A DNA stretch of 64,000 nt, taken from Acanthamoeba sp. SK_2022b (lineage: Eukaryota > Discosea > Longamoebia > Acanthamoebidae). The notes under the pieces are model-generated. The model was not told the DNA's origin. It saw only the letters and a program-made list of their open reading frames with translations, and ran no database searches. The translations under genes were made by a program, and so were the position numbers. Each line of letters starts with the position of its first letter. Within the stretch, counting starts at the first letter, position 1. The stretch covers positions 1 to 64,000 of the forward strand of contig JANDJZ010000113.1 of NCBI GenBank assembly GCA_027943245.1, read 5' to 3'. Below, piece after piece: positions 12,077-23,376 of this stretch.

Positions 12077-14901
12077 CACCGTCTGGCGAGTCGGGCATCT
12101 CGAACTTGCCCAGCCCGACCACGCTTCCCTTCTTGAGCTGCTGATGGCCGTCGCCGCCGACCAGGGCCGACAGTTCAGGCGAGTCCTTGACCTTGAGGAA
12201 CGCGTCGTGGCTCATCACGATCTGGCCGCCGTGCGTGAGGGCAGTGATGCGCGCCGCGGCGTTGACCACCGGGCCGATGTACTCCACGCGCCGCGTCATC
12301 GGATCGCGCACCGCGCGCGGCAAGCCCACGTGCACGCCCATGCGAACGCGCAGGCCCTTGAACAGCACACGATCATCCGTGTCGCCCCATTCCTCGGCCG
12401 CGCCCGGGTGCTCGAGCAGGGCCTCGGGCCAGGGCACCTCGAGCAGGCTGCGCTGCACGTCGGCGCACCAGGCGAGCGCGTCGACGGGCTGCTGGAAGGC
12501 CATGCAGAAGGAGCCCTCGCCCGAGTTGCGGTCGCGCATGAACACGACCTCGTAGCCGCGGTGGCGCTTGAGCGCCTCGCGCAGGGTCTCGTTGTGCAGA
12601 AGCGTGGCGTCGCGCATGGCCGCGGCGTTGTACTCCCACAGCGAGGCCGCGCGCGTGATGTCGGTGAACACGATGGCCATCTCGCCCTCCGGCGCTCGCA
12701 CGCCTCCGGCCATGGCGGCGGCGGCACCGGACAGGTCCCGGCCCGATGCGCTCCCCGAAGACGACGACGCCGAGCCGTCGGCCGACGACGAATTCGTGGA
12801 GGGCACCGTCCACGACCCGAACGAGTGGTGCGGCTTGCCCCTGCCGTTGCCGTTGGAGTCGGTCGCCGACGACGACGAATAGGAGGTGGCGCCCGCCGAG
12901 GTCGAGTCGCCGTGCATGGTCGAGAGGCGGGTCATGATCTCGAGGAAGGTCGGCCTGATGGTGGGATCGTGGTGCCAGCAACTCGTGATGAGCTCCTCAT
13001 ACTCGGTCGGGCACAGGGCCCCGCCAGCGTGGTCGGGCATCGCCGGGCGGATGTTGTCGCGGATCACCGCCACGGCGACGGCGGCCGGGCTGAGGCCGTA
13101 GTAGGGCTGCTCGCGCGTGAGGAGCTCCCACAGGATGATGCCAAACGAGTAGACGTCGGCCAGGATCAGATCCACGTCGCCGGCCTCGTTGAGGACCTCG
13201 GGCGCCGCCCAGTGCACGCTGCCCGCCATGTGGTTGTGGCCGTTCTTGTTGCCACCGATGAGGGCCCCTTTGCCGCCGATGTCCTCCTTGAACTTGGTGA
13301 GGCCAAAGTCGGAGACCTTGAGGTTCCACTTGTTGTCGAGCAGCAAGTTGAGCGACTTGAGGTCGCGGTGCACGATGCCCGACGAGTGGAGGAAGTGCAT
13401 GCCCTTCGACGCCTGGTAGGCCATCTTGGCCTTGAGAATGAACGGAATCTCTGGAATGAGCTCGTTGTGTAGCAGCTGTGCGACGGGTAACATGTCGACA
13501 CATTCGACAGATACGGTTGGTCAGCCACGTGATCACGAGGGCATGGAGAGTGGAAAGGGGGGGGGGGGCGAGACATACGTCAAAGAGGGAGCCGAGGGCC
13601 ATGTACTCCATGACGATACACATCTTGGGCGCCTTTGTGGAAGCAGCCATGAACAGCACCACATTGGGATGCCTCAACGAGGTCATCACTCGCACCTGCC
13701 ACGCTGTTAGACCCCCCCCCTCAAGACCCACACCTCGGTCAAGCAAAGAGGAGGGGGAGGGTAGCGCACCTCATCCTTGAAGCCCTTCTCCATCTCCTTG
13801 GTGACCTTGTCCGATGCCATGACCTTGACCGCCACCTCCGTGCCCTTCCACGTGGCCTTGTGCACTGCTCCGTATCTACGCACACGAAAACGTCGAGTGA
13901 GAATCCTGGCTGCATGAATCTGGTGGGAGGTCGTTGCCGACGCGCGTCTGGTCTGCTTACCCGCCCGCTCCGAGCTGCTCGCCCATCTCCAGCTCGTCAT
14001 ACTCGATCTCCCAATCGTCGTTTCCAGCGCCCTTGCGCTTCAGCAGCACAACGACAACCACCACCGCCAGAAGCATGGCCGCCACGAACGACGCCACGGG
14101 GATCACCGTCGCTGCAGGGCGCGTGAGTCGTGTGAGTGTGGGCGTGGGTCACCGTGCGCACGGAGCAGGTGATGGCGTGCGGTACCCAGGACGATGGTCG
14201 CGGAGTCGCTCGAGCTGGCGTTGATCACGCTCTCGCAGTGGTGGCCGGACCAGCCCGAGGCGCAGACGCACTCGTTGTTGATGCAGGTGCCCTGGCCCGA
14301 GCACAGCTGGCCATCGTCGGCGATGCAGTTGGCGAGGGCGCTCACCGGCTTCCCGCCGCAGGTGAAGCCCCTGAGCTGGAGCATGAAGCTGCGATAAACC
14401 GATTGGGCGCTCGTCGGGAGCACAAAGCCTTGCCTACGTGTATAAGTGAGTGTGAGTGAGTGTGTGAGCGGGGAGGGGTAGCTTAGGGGCCACAGTAAGT
14501 GCATACCTGGCAGCATCCCGCAGGGCGGTGGGGTCGGTCTGGGACCAGAGGAGGAAATTGGCGAGGGCTGCGGCCTTGTTACAATCTGCCATGCTCGTGC
14601 TATGGTAGATCGTCGACCCAAATGTGACCAGCGGCCAGCTGTTGATACCGGGACCTACAAGGTAAAGACGGTGAGGCTAGTGAGAAAAACTAACTTCAGA
14701 GGGGGGGGGTAAGGAGAGAGATGTACTGAGCAGGATTGAGTCGTAGGTGCGGTTGGGCCCGGGCGTCGAGGCGAGGTAATCGTCGAGCGCGCTTAACACC
14801 GACTGTTCCGAGGGTGCCACCACATTGCCCGCCGGATTGACCAGCGACGCCGAGCTGGGCGCTCTCGCCTGTCACAGCGTTTTCGCACACGGGGCATTAA
14901 C

Positions 14902-14935
<34 letters not shown>

Positions 14936-17277
14936 CAATAAAAACATGTAAAATTGTATAAGGAGGGAGGGATACCGCAAGGATGTCGAAGTACTGCCAG
15001 AAAATGAACGAGTACGGATTCGCGGTCAGGAGATCGCCGATGCTGATGGTGGTGCTCACGTTGATGGACCTGTTGGTCTGCTGTACAGGGAACGAGACCA
15101 CCAGCCCAGAACCCACCTGTATCGTGCGTCGATCGGGTCAGCACATCGAACACGCCAGGGCAGGGAAGAAGTAGAACGAGAGTAGTAATAACCTGAGCTG
15201 AGAATTCGGGCACCGTCGCGCTCAGCATCTGCGTGAACAGCTGCGTATAAGCAGAGCTAACGTTGTGGGTCACAACGATGATCTCCTGGTCCGGCAGCGC
15301 GGCAGCAACGTCGGCTGCGTTGAGGTCTTTGATGCGCTGGTCGTTCCACCGCGTCACGTTGTTGAGATAGATGGCGGCGATAGTGGCAAAGTCCAGCACC
15401 AGCGTTTTGCCTTTGATCTCCGGAATGTTGTAAGCTGGAACCGGTAGAACGACCGAATGAGTGAACGACGCCACGCCAAGGCTGGAAGCTACATTGAGCC
15501 TTAAAAAAGAGAGGGAAAAGAGAGCGCTCACCTGGGACCAGAGCAAAAGCGGTGGAAGGCACGAGAGCCGCGTCGGGCATCTGTGCATAGTCGGCGGCCG
15601 ACAGGCCGTTGCTCGTTACGCTGAAGTCGGCGTTGTAGTTCACCAGTCGGGTCTTGCCCGTGGTCGAGGATGAGAGGAAAAACTTGGCCCTGGTCTGTGC
15701 AGATGACCAGGCCACCGACCATGACGTGAAGATGGGAAGCGGCGACCCGATTCCGATGAGGAATGCGGTCGAGTAGGCCTTCTCGCCGTTGCACTCGACC
15801 GTGCCGAGAAGATCGATGATGCTCTTCTTGAGGCTAGTATCGAGCGGCACAACGTTGATGTTCGTAGCATCGTTGCTCGCGCTGTCATCGGCGCACAGCG
15901 CATAGTCAGTGTCATTCAGCATGAAGAGGGGAATGAGGTAGACTCGAGCTCTTACCCGTCATTCGTGTGGACCCACGCGGCAAAGGTGAGCAGCTCCTGG
16001 ACGGACGAGCAGTCGACACCGCCGCTCACGTTCCGAGCCATGGTGAGATAGGTGAGGTAGGAGATCGGCCACGAGTTGGCCCCGCCAGCGTCCAGAATGT
16101 CCACGGAGAAGTTGCTCGTGGCGAACACCGTCTGGAAATCGGTCATGGCCGCCTGCACGGTTGTCGTCGAGGGGCTCACCAAGTTGCCGGCCTTATTGTA
16201 CATGTTGACGTAAGGGAAGCCTGCCGACACGGCATCGGCGTAGCTAAGATAGGTCATGCTGTCCGTATGTGCCTGCGTGAGTTCTGTGCGTGAGCAATCA
16301 TGCGCGGGTGCGTGCGGCGCATGGCGGACGTGAGGGTGAGGTCGTACAGCAAGCCATTGGACTCTAAACGCGGTAGAGGTTCCTGCCGACTGGGCGGTGC
16401 CGCTCAGCGCGGGAGGCATCTGCGCAAAGGTCCGGTTGGCGGCGGCAAACAGGCGAGCAAAGTCTGTGCTGAAGCTCTCGAGCGAGCGCTTGACGACTTC
16501 GGTGAGCGAGTAGGCGTTGTTCTGGTTGTAGCCCAGTGTGATGTTGGTGTTGGGCAGGAGCGAGGCCAACGAGGGGTTGAGGTCCTTGATTCGTTGGTGG
16601 TCCCACGTGGTGATGTTGCCGGCCCAGATCAGCCCCAGGGTCTCCCTGTCCATACTCTGCACAGGTCAACTTCGTGTGCAACATAAATGGGGGCGAGGAG
16701 TGGCCCGAATGCGCACCAGGCTCGTATTCAGCGAAGAGAGGGAGGGAATGTTGTAGGCCATGACGATGGCTTGTCCGATGAGCGGGAACTGGATGAGGTC
16801 GCCATAGGTGGCCGCCTCTTCGTCAGAGAAGAATCGGTCGAGGCAGACAAAATCCTGATGATCAGTGCGGGCACGTGTCAGACCCGTTGACCGCCATTGA
16901 CAGGTCATTTGATGGAAGGTACCAGCTCCCCAGCGACATAAGACGCCATAGCCGACTCAACTCCGTTGCCCGTGTACGCCATGCTGTGTGTTGGAAATAA
17001 GAATCGAGGTGCGCCGGGGCTTCATGAGGTCAAGGTCGGCCGTACCCGACGTCGTCTCGAGTGTAGATGTAGTCGGTCGACCAGGCCGAGAAGATGCTAA
17101 CGGCGTTGGGACTGCCTGCGCCGAACAGTTGCACACCATACGCCTCTACTGTGAAAGCCACGTGTGGCACAGAGTCAGCCGAACGGGCCTCCGTGCAGTT
17201 GCTCCCCCAGAGGGAGGCCTACCTTGACAGCATAGGAGCAGCACGAAAGTTGACCACAGCATTTCGCGCAGGGACAT
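10588..17277 (-). CDS. Complete receptor-like kinase-cyclase-kinase protein with PstS-like ectodomain
   Basis: Many exons run from the ATG at 17277 (signal peptide MSLREMLWSTFVLLLLCC) to the TAA at 10590-10588. The ectodomain (about 17165-14700) contains two PstS-like modules. They show FGAGSPNAVSIFSAW near the start, then NITTWDHQRIKDLNP and NVTRWNDQRIKDLN, the hallmark of phosphate-binding-protein folds. A two-part EGF-like cysteine stretch (about 14340-14230) and a membrane helix (about 14125-14040) follow. Kinase 1 (about 13999-12930) is TKL-like with HRDLKSLN, DFG and APE. The class III cyclase domain (about 12720-12090) has VFTDITRA and the core RMGVHVGLP. Kinase 2 (about 11640-10600) has GLGSYGVV, HRDLKPSN, DFGF and APE. 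A long TG tract on the plus strand lies in the intron after the cyclase. Such double-kinase cyclase receptors are, to my knowledge, typical of Acanthamoeba-type amoebae. The ligand is unknown. Confidence 0.85.
12013..12072. repeat. (TG)n/(CA)n microsatellite in an intron
   Basis: About 60 bp of uninterrupted TG on the plus strand, hence CA on the sense strand. It lies in an intron of the minus-strand receptor gene, directly after the exon that ends the cyclase domain. Confidence 0.95.
14900..14932. repeat. (AAT)n short tandem repeat in an intron
   Basis: A run of ATA/AAT trinucleotides inside an intron of the receptor gene, between ectodomain exons. Confidence 0.85.
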
Positions 17278-17632
17278 GATATGCGTCTAGATGGAGGTGT
17301 GTTGGTTGTCGTCGGCGGTTGAATAGAATCTCCAGCACGGTGTTGCTGGCCCAAAGTGCTCGTGGGGCCAAGTGGCACCCCGATGTTGGATCGACCACGG
17401 TTGCTCCACGATCGTAGCCGGTGTGGGTGTGCCCCTTCCTGCTTGACCGAAGCTCTTTCAGGGACACCGCCCAATGCCAGGACGCGTCACGGAGAGAAAG
17501 CGTCTATTTTCCGCGGGCCCGGCCTTGGCAGGCCAAGAGGAGAAACTTTGGGTCGGCGAGAGAAGCAGACCTCGGTCTAGGTCAATCGTCAACAACTACT
17601 ACAACAGAGGTGGGGTTGGATTAGGACAGATC
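17278..17632. other. Intergenic region between tandem minus-strand genes
   Basis: It separates the receptor start (17277) from the RING gene stop (17633). It presumably carries the receptor promoter. I see no TATA box I would defend and no further coding exon. Confidence 0.5.
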
Positions 17633-19030
17633 CTAAGCTGGCGAGATCGGATAGCGGACGGCCGAGTCGTAGGCGGACATGTCACGACACGGTGACACGG
17701 CGAAGCAGAGAAGTTCGTGGACGAAGGTCGCTGCGTCGTCGACGAGGAACTCTTCCAGCCGAGCCCGCAGCCCCTCCCACGCCGCCTGGGCGGCCCGTTC
17801 GTCGTCAGCGCTGCTTGTGGCGCCTCCGTGCGTCGAAGAGGAGGCCCTCCTGCGGCCGGCAGCGGTGGTCCTGGGAGCGCCCACTCGTCGAGTGCGCAGA
17901 GGCAGCGTCTGGCGTGCATAGTCGTCGAGGAAGGAGCGCGTCATGATGGCCAACAGGTCCACGTCGTCTTCCTCCAGCACGGCCTGTAGCTCACGCACCA
18001 CCCACGGTTTGAGCTTGCTCTCCCAATCGCGAGCCACCGTGTCGGGGAAACGCCGAGCGCAGGCCAGCTCGAGGCTGCACCCCTCGGTGGTGGCCACGAC
18101 GGGAGCCGGCGGCGCGGCGCGCAGGCGGCGAGCGTAGACGCGTCGTCGCCGGTCCACGTCGGTGTCGCCGTAGCCGGCCTCCCCTGCGACCTTGCGCGAC
18201 GACGCCTGCAGTATGCCCACCGCCACATCGGGCGTGCGCGACGAGCCACTCGGCCGGGCCGGCGCTGGTGGCCTCCCCGAGCTAGGGGTGGCCGAGGAGG
18301 AGCGAGGCGCGAGCGAGACCGTTGCCGCCGCTGCTGTCGCGGCGTCGGCCAGGCTGTAGCGTCGGAAGTGGAGGCGCGCGGCGGGCCCCGGCATGAGGCG
18401 AAGGTCGTGCAGGATAGCGCCGAAGCGGCGCTTGCACAGCGGGCAGGCCGGGTTGAGGGCGGCCCAGTGCGCGATGCACACGAAGCAGAAGCTGTGGTAG
18501 CAGCCCTCCACCACCGCCCCGTCGCGCCCGGTCGGTCGGCTCAGACAGATGGCGCAGTCCCGCCACTCGACGCCGTCGCCGTCGCCAACAAGACCATCGT
18601 TGCCGGCCGTGTTGGCCTCTTCGAGGTCCCTCAGCGAGAGGAAGCCCTCCTCGACGGGCGGCGGAGCGGCCTGGGTTTCGGGTTCAAGGCCCTCCTCGGG
18701 CGGCCCGCAGTAGTAGAGCCCGGCCTCGCTCGCTTCGCGCTCTTCTCTTTCATCATCATCATCCTCTTCGCTCTCCCCTGAAGATGAGATGTAGTACGGC
18801 TCGACATGTGGTGGCGTTGGGGGCGATGCGGTCTTCCTCTTCTTGTTCCTTCTCCCTTTTGATCGTTTATGCGAACGCTCCTCGCCATCGAGCACTATCA
18901 GGTCGTCTTCGTTCCACGATCCCTTTCCTCGATTGGAATGCTGTCTGCCGATTTCGATCAAATCTGGATCTGTATCAACAACATTATCGCTGATCACAAC
19001 CACGTCCCTTTTTCTGCGCTTTTGCTCCAT
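17633..19030 (-). CDS. RING-finger protein, probable E3 ubiquitin ligase (Topors-like)
   Basis: A single uninterrupted ORF of 465 aa, one of the few intronless genes here. The RING (residues about 155-205) is complete: CAIC, then CYHSFCFVCIAHW, then CPLCKRRF, the C3HC4 spacing. The N-terminus is strongly basic (QKRRKRD, HKRSKGRRNKKRK), suggesting nuclear targeting. Between it and the RING lies a very acidic run rich in Glu and Asp. After the RING the protein is Ser/Ala/Arg-rich, with a conserved-looking RVYARRLRA segment and predicted helices. The order N-terminal RING then an Arg/Ser-rich tail is reminiscent of Topors-type or plant nuclear RING ligases. That family name is an inference; RING E3 activity is the firm part. 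Confidence 0.85.
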   Translation of the reverse strand: MEQKRRKRDVVVISDNVVDTDPDLIEIGRQHSNRGKGSWNEDDLIVLDGEERSHKRSKGRRNKKRKTASPPTPPHVEPYYISSSGESEEDDDDEREEREASEAGLYYCGPPEEGLEPETQAAPPPVEEGFLSLRDLEEANTAGNDGLVGDGDGVEWRDCAICLSRPTGRDGAVVEGCYHSFCFVCIAHWAALNPACPLCKRRFGAILHDLRLMPGPAARLHFRRYSLADAATAAAATVSLAPRSSSATPSSGRPPAPARPSGSSRTPDVAVGILQASSRKVAGEAGYGDTDVDRRRRVYARRLRAAPPAPVVATTEGCSLELACARRFPDTVARDWESKLKPWVVRELQAVLEEDDVDLLAIMTRSFLDDYARQTLPLRTRRVGAPRTTAAGRRRASSSTHGGATSSADDERAAQAAWEGLRARLEEFLVDDAATFVHELLCFAVSPCRDMSAYDSAVRYPISPA

Positions 19031-19208
19031 CGAAACTTAGCGTGTGATGATGATTAACAGAAAAATGAGCCTCTGCTTGTCTCCTCATTGCTAATTCGCC
19101 AAAAACCTGGCCAAAGCCGTTCTTTTTCTTTTTCTTTTTCTTTTTAATTAAATTAAATTAACTAAAAGAAAAAGAAAAATTGAGTATTTACAACGTCTAA
19201 ATACCCAT

Positions 19209-20770
19209 TTAGTCGTATGCCTCGCTGATGCGCCTGAGGACCAGATCCTGAATGTGGCCGAGGTCTTCTTCCTCGTGCTCCCACATGAGCCCGGGCGCGG
19301 TGTCGTTGACCTCGATGATGTAGTCCTTGCCGTCCTTGGCGTGCAGCACGTCGAGCGCAAGAATGTCGAGGCCGCCAAAGAGCTTTGCAACTTCATCGAT
19401 CCACAGCTTGTACTCCTCCTTCATCTCGTGATCTGGTTCCCCACACACCACGCAGCATCAGCGGTGACCGCCTTGTGCAGAGCAGAGCAGAGGTGCAAGT
19501 ACCGACAAACGTGAGCTTGCCCCAGTTGTTCTTCCATGAAGAAGCCGAGTTGCGGCGGAAGGCGCGGTAGTGCTCGCCGATCTTCTGCACTCTGAACTCG
19601 TACTCGTGCTCGATGAATGGCTCAGTGCTGCACCAAGTCACGTGTGGTATCGCATCATACGGGTGAGTGGTAAGAGCTGCATTTGGAGCGCCCAGTTGCA
19701 GTTGCTCACACGTACGTGTAGTAATCGTTGTGCAGAGCAAGAATGGAGGTTATGTCCTGCATGTCGTGCTTGTCCCTGGCCTGCGCCTTGCCGTAGCCTT
19801 ATGGCAATGTTGACGCGTATTGCCGCACGCGCGACACGCTCCGGCGCATAAGTCCAGTACTAGCTCAGCGATGCCGGCATGGCGGTGGTGTACCTGCATG
19901 CGTTGAGCTCACTTTGATGACGGCCGGATAGGAATCGGGCTCAATCAAACGCTGCGTGCTGTGAGAACCGCAAGCTGCAGTCAGGGCGAGCTCTCCCCCA
20001 TTTGGACCAAAAGAAGCTGAGCCCCTGAACAACGCACCTCGCACGGAGGTTGGGGTAGTAGTTCATCGGGATCAGCGGGAAGCGGTCAGGGCCCAGCTTG
20101 CGCTGTAACTTGAGCATGGCGGCGTACACCACCGGGCCTGCGCGAGCGACAGAGAAAAAGCGCCCACCGAACGAATTCGTTCGGTCAGTGTCACAGGCAC
20201 AGCACGGCACAGCACAGAACAGCGGCTGTACGTACGCTCCATGCATCGCAGCACCGATTCGAGTGAGTTGACGGCGGGTATGTCTCCAAAGAGAAGACCG
20301 ATCACCATGTTCTTGAACCTGCGGTCAGCGCGAGCGATGTGAGCATTCTCCCGCACCGCTGGACGACTAGCCTCATTGCTGCTGGGCCGGTACCCGTTGT
20401 CATGGATGTCCATGGGGAAGTTGCGAATGAGGCAGAAGTCCGGCACCACCACTCGATCGTCCTTCTGCGTGGAGAACGGCAGCGGGTTCTCTGACGCCTT
20501 AATGTGCACCTTCACCCCTTCCTTCGCACTGCTCACCCCCCCCCCCGCGACGCATGTAAGCAACTTCCGAAGTCGAAGAGCTTGGGGAGCGCTCTGACTC
20601 TTTGCTCACCTGGCCTCAACGTGGAGGTCCTTCCATTCCGACTGTTCTACACGGATAGGCAGGCCACCAGCTGTCTTGCACCCCCTGAAGAGCTTGTACC
20701 AGTCGGTCGTGTAGTCCAGCGCCAGCAGCAGCACCTCTTTCTTCACCTTGCGCACTTGGGCACTCTCCAT
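19209..20770 (-). CDS. Synapsin-like ATP-grasp protein
   Basis: Eight exons (20770-20610, 20528-20394, 20318-20236, 20137-20038, 19958-19894, 19797-19716, 19627-19503, 19432-19209) join to 324 aa with no frame conflict. The protein follows the synapsin core from end to end. It has a DYTTDWYKLFRG start and VVVPDFCLIRNFPMD. It continues with MVIGLLFGDIPAVNSLESV, KLGPDRFPLIPMNYYPN, HAGYGKAQ (the ATP-binding flexible loop) and KHDMQDITS. The end has EYEFRVQKIGEHYRAF and GGLDILALDVLHAKDGKDY followed by IIEVNDTAP. Animal synapsins bind ATP through this fold and coat synaptic vesicles, with extra regulatory tails. Those tails are absent here, so only the catalytic-like core remains. The role in an amoeba is unknown; vesicle association or an ATP-grasp ligase reaction are both possible. 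Confidence 0.92.
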
Positions 20771-20922
20771 CTTCTGTCGTTTACTACTGCCGCCCCGGGC
20801 CTGGCATTACAGCAGTCGCCTCCGCTTCACTGCACCTTCTTCGCACGTGGTCGGGGCAACAAGGACAAAAATGTTTGGTGTGCGCACTGTACAGGGAGAT
20901 TGGGGGGGCTGGCCGACGGGTC

Positions 20923-22053
20923 CTATCCGTTTACGACGAGCTGATAGGCCCGAGCGGGCGGGAGCGGTTTCTTCATGAAGCACGAAGCGAGCAAGACCAC
21001 CAGGGTAAAGGGCGTGGAGAGGAGGGTCAACGCCCAGCCCAGGAACGGACTCCACACCACCTGCACATGCAAGGCCACCGCGTTTTTACGACGCTCGAGC
21101 TTGTGAGGCGATCGTCGAGAGGCCAGATTTCTGCCAGTCGTCTTGTTGTGAGTGATGGGCGGAGGCACCTTGATGGACTCCTGCAGTGAGTAGGCCTGCG
21201 AGGCTGTCCCAAAGAACAAGTCGCACGAGAACTTGGGCACCTGGCGCCACGCACGCCCATCGTGGACGAGGTCAGTCAAGCAGCAGCGACGTCGAAGGGA
21301 CCTCGAACGTACGCAGCGGTTGCCCAAGGCGGAGGGAAAGTAGAGGAAGAGGCCCCAGGCGAGGCATGAGAAGAAGAGAGTGAGGCACGAGAAGCAGGTG
21401 ATGAGGGACTTGCAGTGGGAGTAGTGGCGATGGAAGGTCGTCCGCGGGCCGTAGCACGACGCGACGCCGTGGAAGAGGCACACGGCCAGGAGCGATCCAA
21501 AGCCGAGGCCCAGCAGGGCCATCGCATTGGCCGATTGGTAGATGCTCTTCGCGACGCTCAGGCCGTAGCGGCGGTCGCCCCACCCGATCAGCTCCCACCT
21601 TGTCGAATCGCCCCCGCTGCCACCGCTGAGCGCGTCGCGGACGGATGGCCACCCATCCGTCATCGTCATCGCCAGCAGCCCGTGGCTGTTGTTGTCAGAG
21701 CCTGCTGCCATGGCCATGCTGACGGAGGCATTCAGGGCTGGCGAGGCAGGAGCAGAGGGCTCGGGAGCAGGTGTGGACGCGCGGTCGGCGGTCGTTGTGG
21801 TGTGGACGTAGACACCCGACCACCACCACAAGAAGAAGCGTTCGGTGGAGACAACGACGGTGCTGCCGGGGGAGATGGGCGGCACGTGGCGAGACGACGT
21901 GGCATACCAGGGGCAGACCGCAGCCACGGCCAGGAGGAGCACCGCGGCAATGTTAAAGACGAAAGCCCACCACAACGCCCCGCGGCCTCCACAGCTGCCA
22001 CGACCGCGCATACAGCACCGTCTCCTTGACTCGCTGCGGGGCGGGGCTTGCAT
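20923..22053 (-). CDS. Four-pass membrane protein of unknown function
   Basis: Read from the ATG at 22053. Four hydrophobic helices are visible: an N-terminal one (LWWAFVFNIAAVLLLAVAAV), two adjacent central ones (AMALLGLGFGSLLAVCLF and LITCFSCLTLFFSCLAWGL), and a C-terminal one (PFLGWALTLLSTPFTLVVLL). A long Ser/Thr/Pro-rich loop of about 110 residues joins helices 1 and 2 and carries possible N-glycosylation sites (NAS, NNS). The layout recalls claudin/Sur7-type tetraspan proteins, but I see no diagnostic motif. A 72 nt segment (21312-21241) has GTACGT and CAG ends and no stop in frame, so it is probably an intron that would also translate if retained. The stop lies about 150 nt upstream of the synapsin-like gene. 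Confidence 0.7.
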   Translation of the reverse strand: MQAPPRSESRRRCCMRGRGSCGGRGALWWAFVFNIAAVLLLAVAAVCPWYATSSRHVPPISPGSTVVVSTERFFLWWWSGVYVHTTTTADRASTPAPEPSAPASPALNASVSMAMAAGSDNNSHGLLAMTMTDGWPSVRDALSGGSGGDSTRWELIGWGDRRYGLSVAKSIYQSANAMALLGLGFGSLLAVCLFHGVASCYGPRTTFHRHYSHCKSLITCFSCLTLFFSCLAWGLFLYFPSALGNRCVRSRSLRRRCCLTDLVHDGRAWRQVPKFSCDLFFGTASQAYSLQESIKVPPPITHNKTTGRNLASRRSPHKLERRKNAVALHVQVVWSPFLGWALTLLSTPFTLVVLLASCFMKKPLPPARAYQLVVNG

Positions 22054-22640
22054 CTCCCGTAAATCAGGCAGCCCCTCTCCTGATTTGTTCGATTCGTCTG
22101 TCAATTCGAATTTAGGTATTTACCGAACCGAGGAAAGTTTTTTTTTTTGGGGTGTATTTTCGCTAAAGGAAAAATTGGGGTTATAACCCGAAAAAACCCT
22201 GTGCGATGAGTGTCGAGTGGTGTTGAACCGGACTGAACCTGTTTCTAAAAAGAAAAATAAAAAAAATAAAAAAACAAAAAAAACTGAAAAGTGTCAATCC
22301 TGTTTGAAACAAGTTCAACACGAATAAACTCCATTTTATACCCTTTGATACATATTGACAAACACTGACACCACAGTCCACACACAGTGATGGAATTTGT
22401 AAAGGTCTTGGGTAGTGTCAAAGAAAGAGGAGAATGAATAAGAGACAAGAAAATGGAGAGAGAGCATGCTGATGAAGATGTCAGGGCATTGTTGCTAGCT
22501 TCTCCTTGTAGGCCATCATCAGCTTGAGAATTCCCACAACTGGGATGCCAGTGAGCTATGAACATGTCTCTCCAGGCAAGCTCAGAAAATAGAGAGTATA
22601 ATGCACTATACTATCAACATGATAACACAACAACACATTG
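22054..22640. other. AT-rich transition into the repeat block
   Basis: The 5' flank of the four-pass membrane gene grades into AT-rich, CpG-poor DNA. It contains A- and T-runs around 22250-22290 and no coding segment I can defend. Confidence 0.5.
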
Positions 22641-23240
22641 ACACAACAGTCATTCGTGAGTATTAATAAGTTAAAATCAAACAATAAGGTTACCATCTTC
22701 GCTTGCCTCTTCCTCACCAGACAGAGGTTCTTCAGTTGTCTCCTCAGGTGGCTCCTTCCTCTTCTTGGACTGGGGCTGGGGCTTGGCCTTGGCCTTGGCC
22801 TTGGGCTTCGCTCCCTGCTTGCAGTTGTTCTTGATGAGGAACCGCAACAGGTGTGTGGCCTTGCAGAAGTAGACCTTGGTGGTGGTGGTCTTGACCCAGA
22901 GGTGGGTTAAGGTGGAGGTGAAGCAGTGTTTTGGCGTCTCAAGAAGGTTGCAGAAACTGCTGCAGGTGTGGGGCTTGCTTTCATCGGTGACGTTGTCACC
23001 TGCCTAGCCCTCCATGATCTTGTCAACCATCCATCTCCCTTGCAGTTGATGGTGGCTAGCTTGTGCTTGATGAGCCTCTCTAGCTTCTGGTGAGAGGTCG
23101 TTTCCTTGGTGAGATGAGCCTTTCAGCAAATGTTGAACTGTCTGAATTGGCCAAGGTGGATGTTACAGTCCAAGGTTCTCAAGGGCAGAGACAGGGGACT
23201 GGAGGAAACAGATGTATTGGCAAGACGACAGATAAGAAGA
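22640..23240 (-). pseudogene. Degenerate repeat-derived coding remnant with KAKAKAKP tail
   Basis: On the minus strand a reading frame ends in a basic KPKAKAKAKPQPQSKKRK stretch followed by an acidic Glu-rich tail and a stop near 22690. Upstream it is interrupted by stops. Composition is CpG-poor like the neighbouring retrotransposon, and the left LTR begins right beside it. I do not recognise the family. It may be the 3' end of another mobile element or a captured host gene fragment. Confidence 0.35.
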
Positions 23241-23364
23241 TTGACAAGGAGAGACAGACACAAACTACAGCTGCGATCGTCAGAATATCCAATTGGGAAA
23301 TTGGTTGGGAAAAGTCAGAGGGAAAATGGTCTCAGGAACAGGGGCTCACAAGTGAACTGTGACA
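23241..23364 (-). repeat. 3' LTR of the gypsy-type element
   Basis: About 124 bp, closely matching 27407-27535. It starts TGTCACAGTTC on the minus strand, directly after the polypurine tract. Confidence 0.85.
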
Positions 23365-23376
23365 GTATCCCCCTCC
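23365..23376 (-). other. Polypurine tract of the LTR element
   Basis: GGAGGGGGATAC on the minus strand sits immediately upstream of the 3' LTR, where plus-strand priming occurs in LTR retroelements. Confidence 0.75.

Noticed and set aside
11616..13472. 618-codon plus-strand frame rich in Arg, Ala, Val and His
   Set aside because: It is a shadow of the kinase and cyclase exons on the minus strand. It runs through introns and a TG microsatellite.
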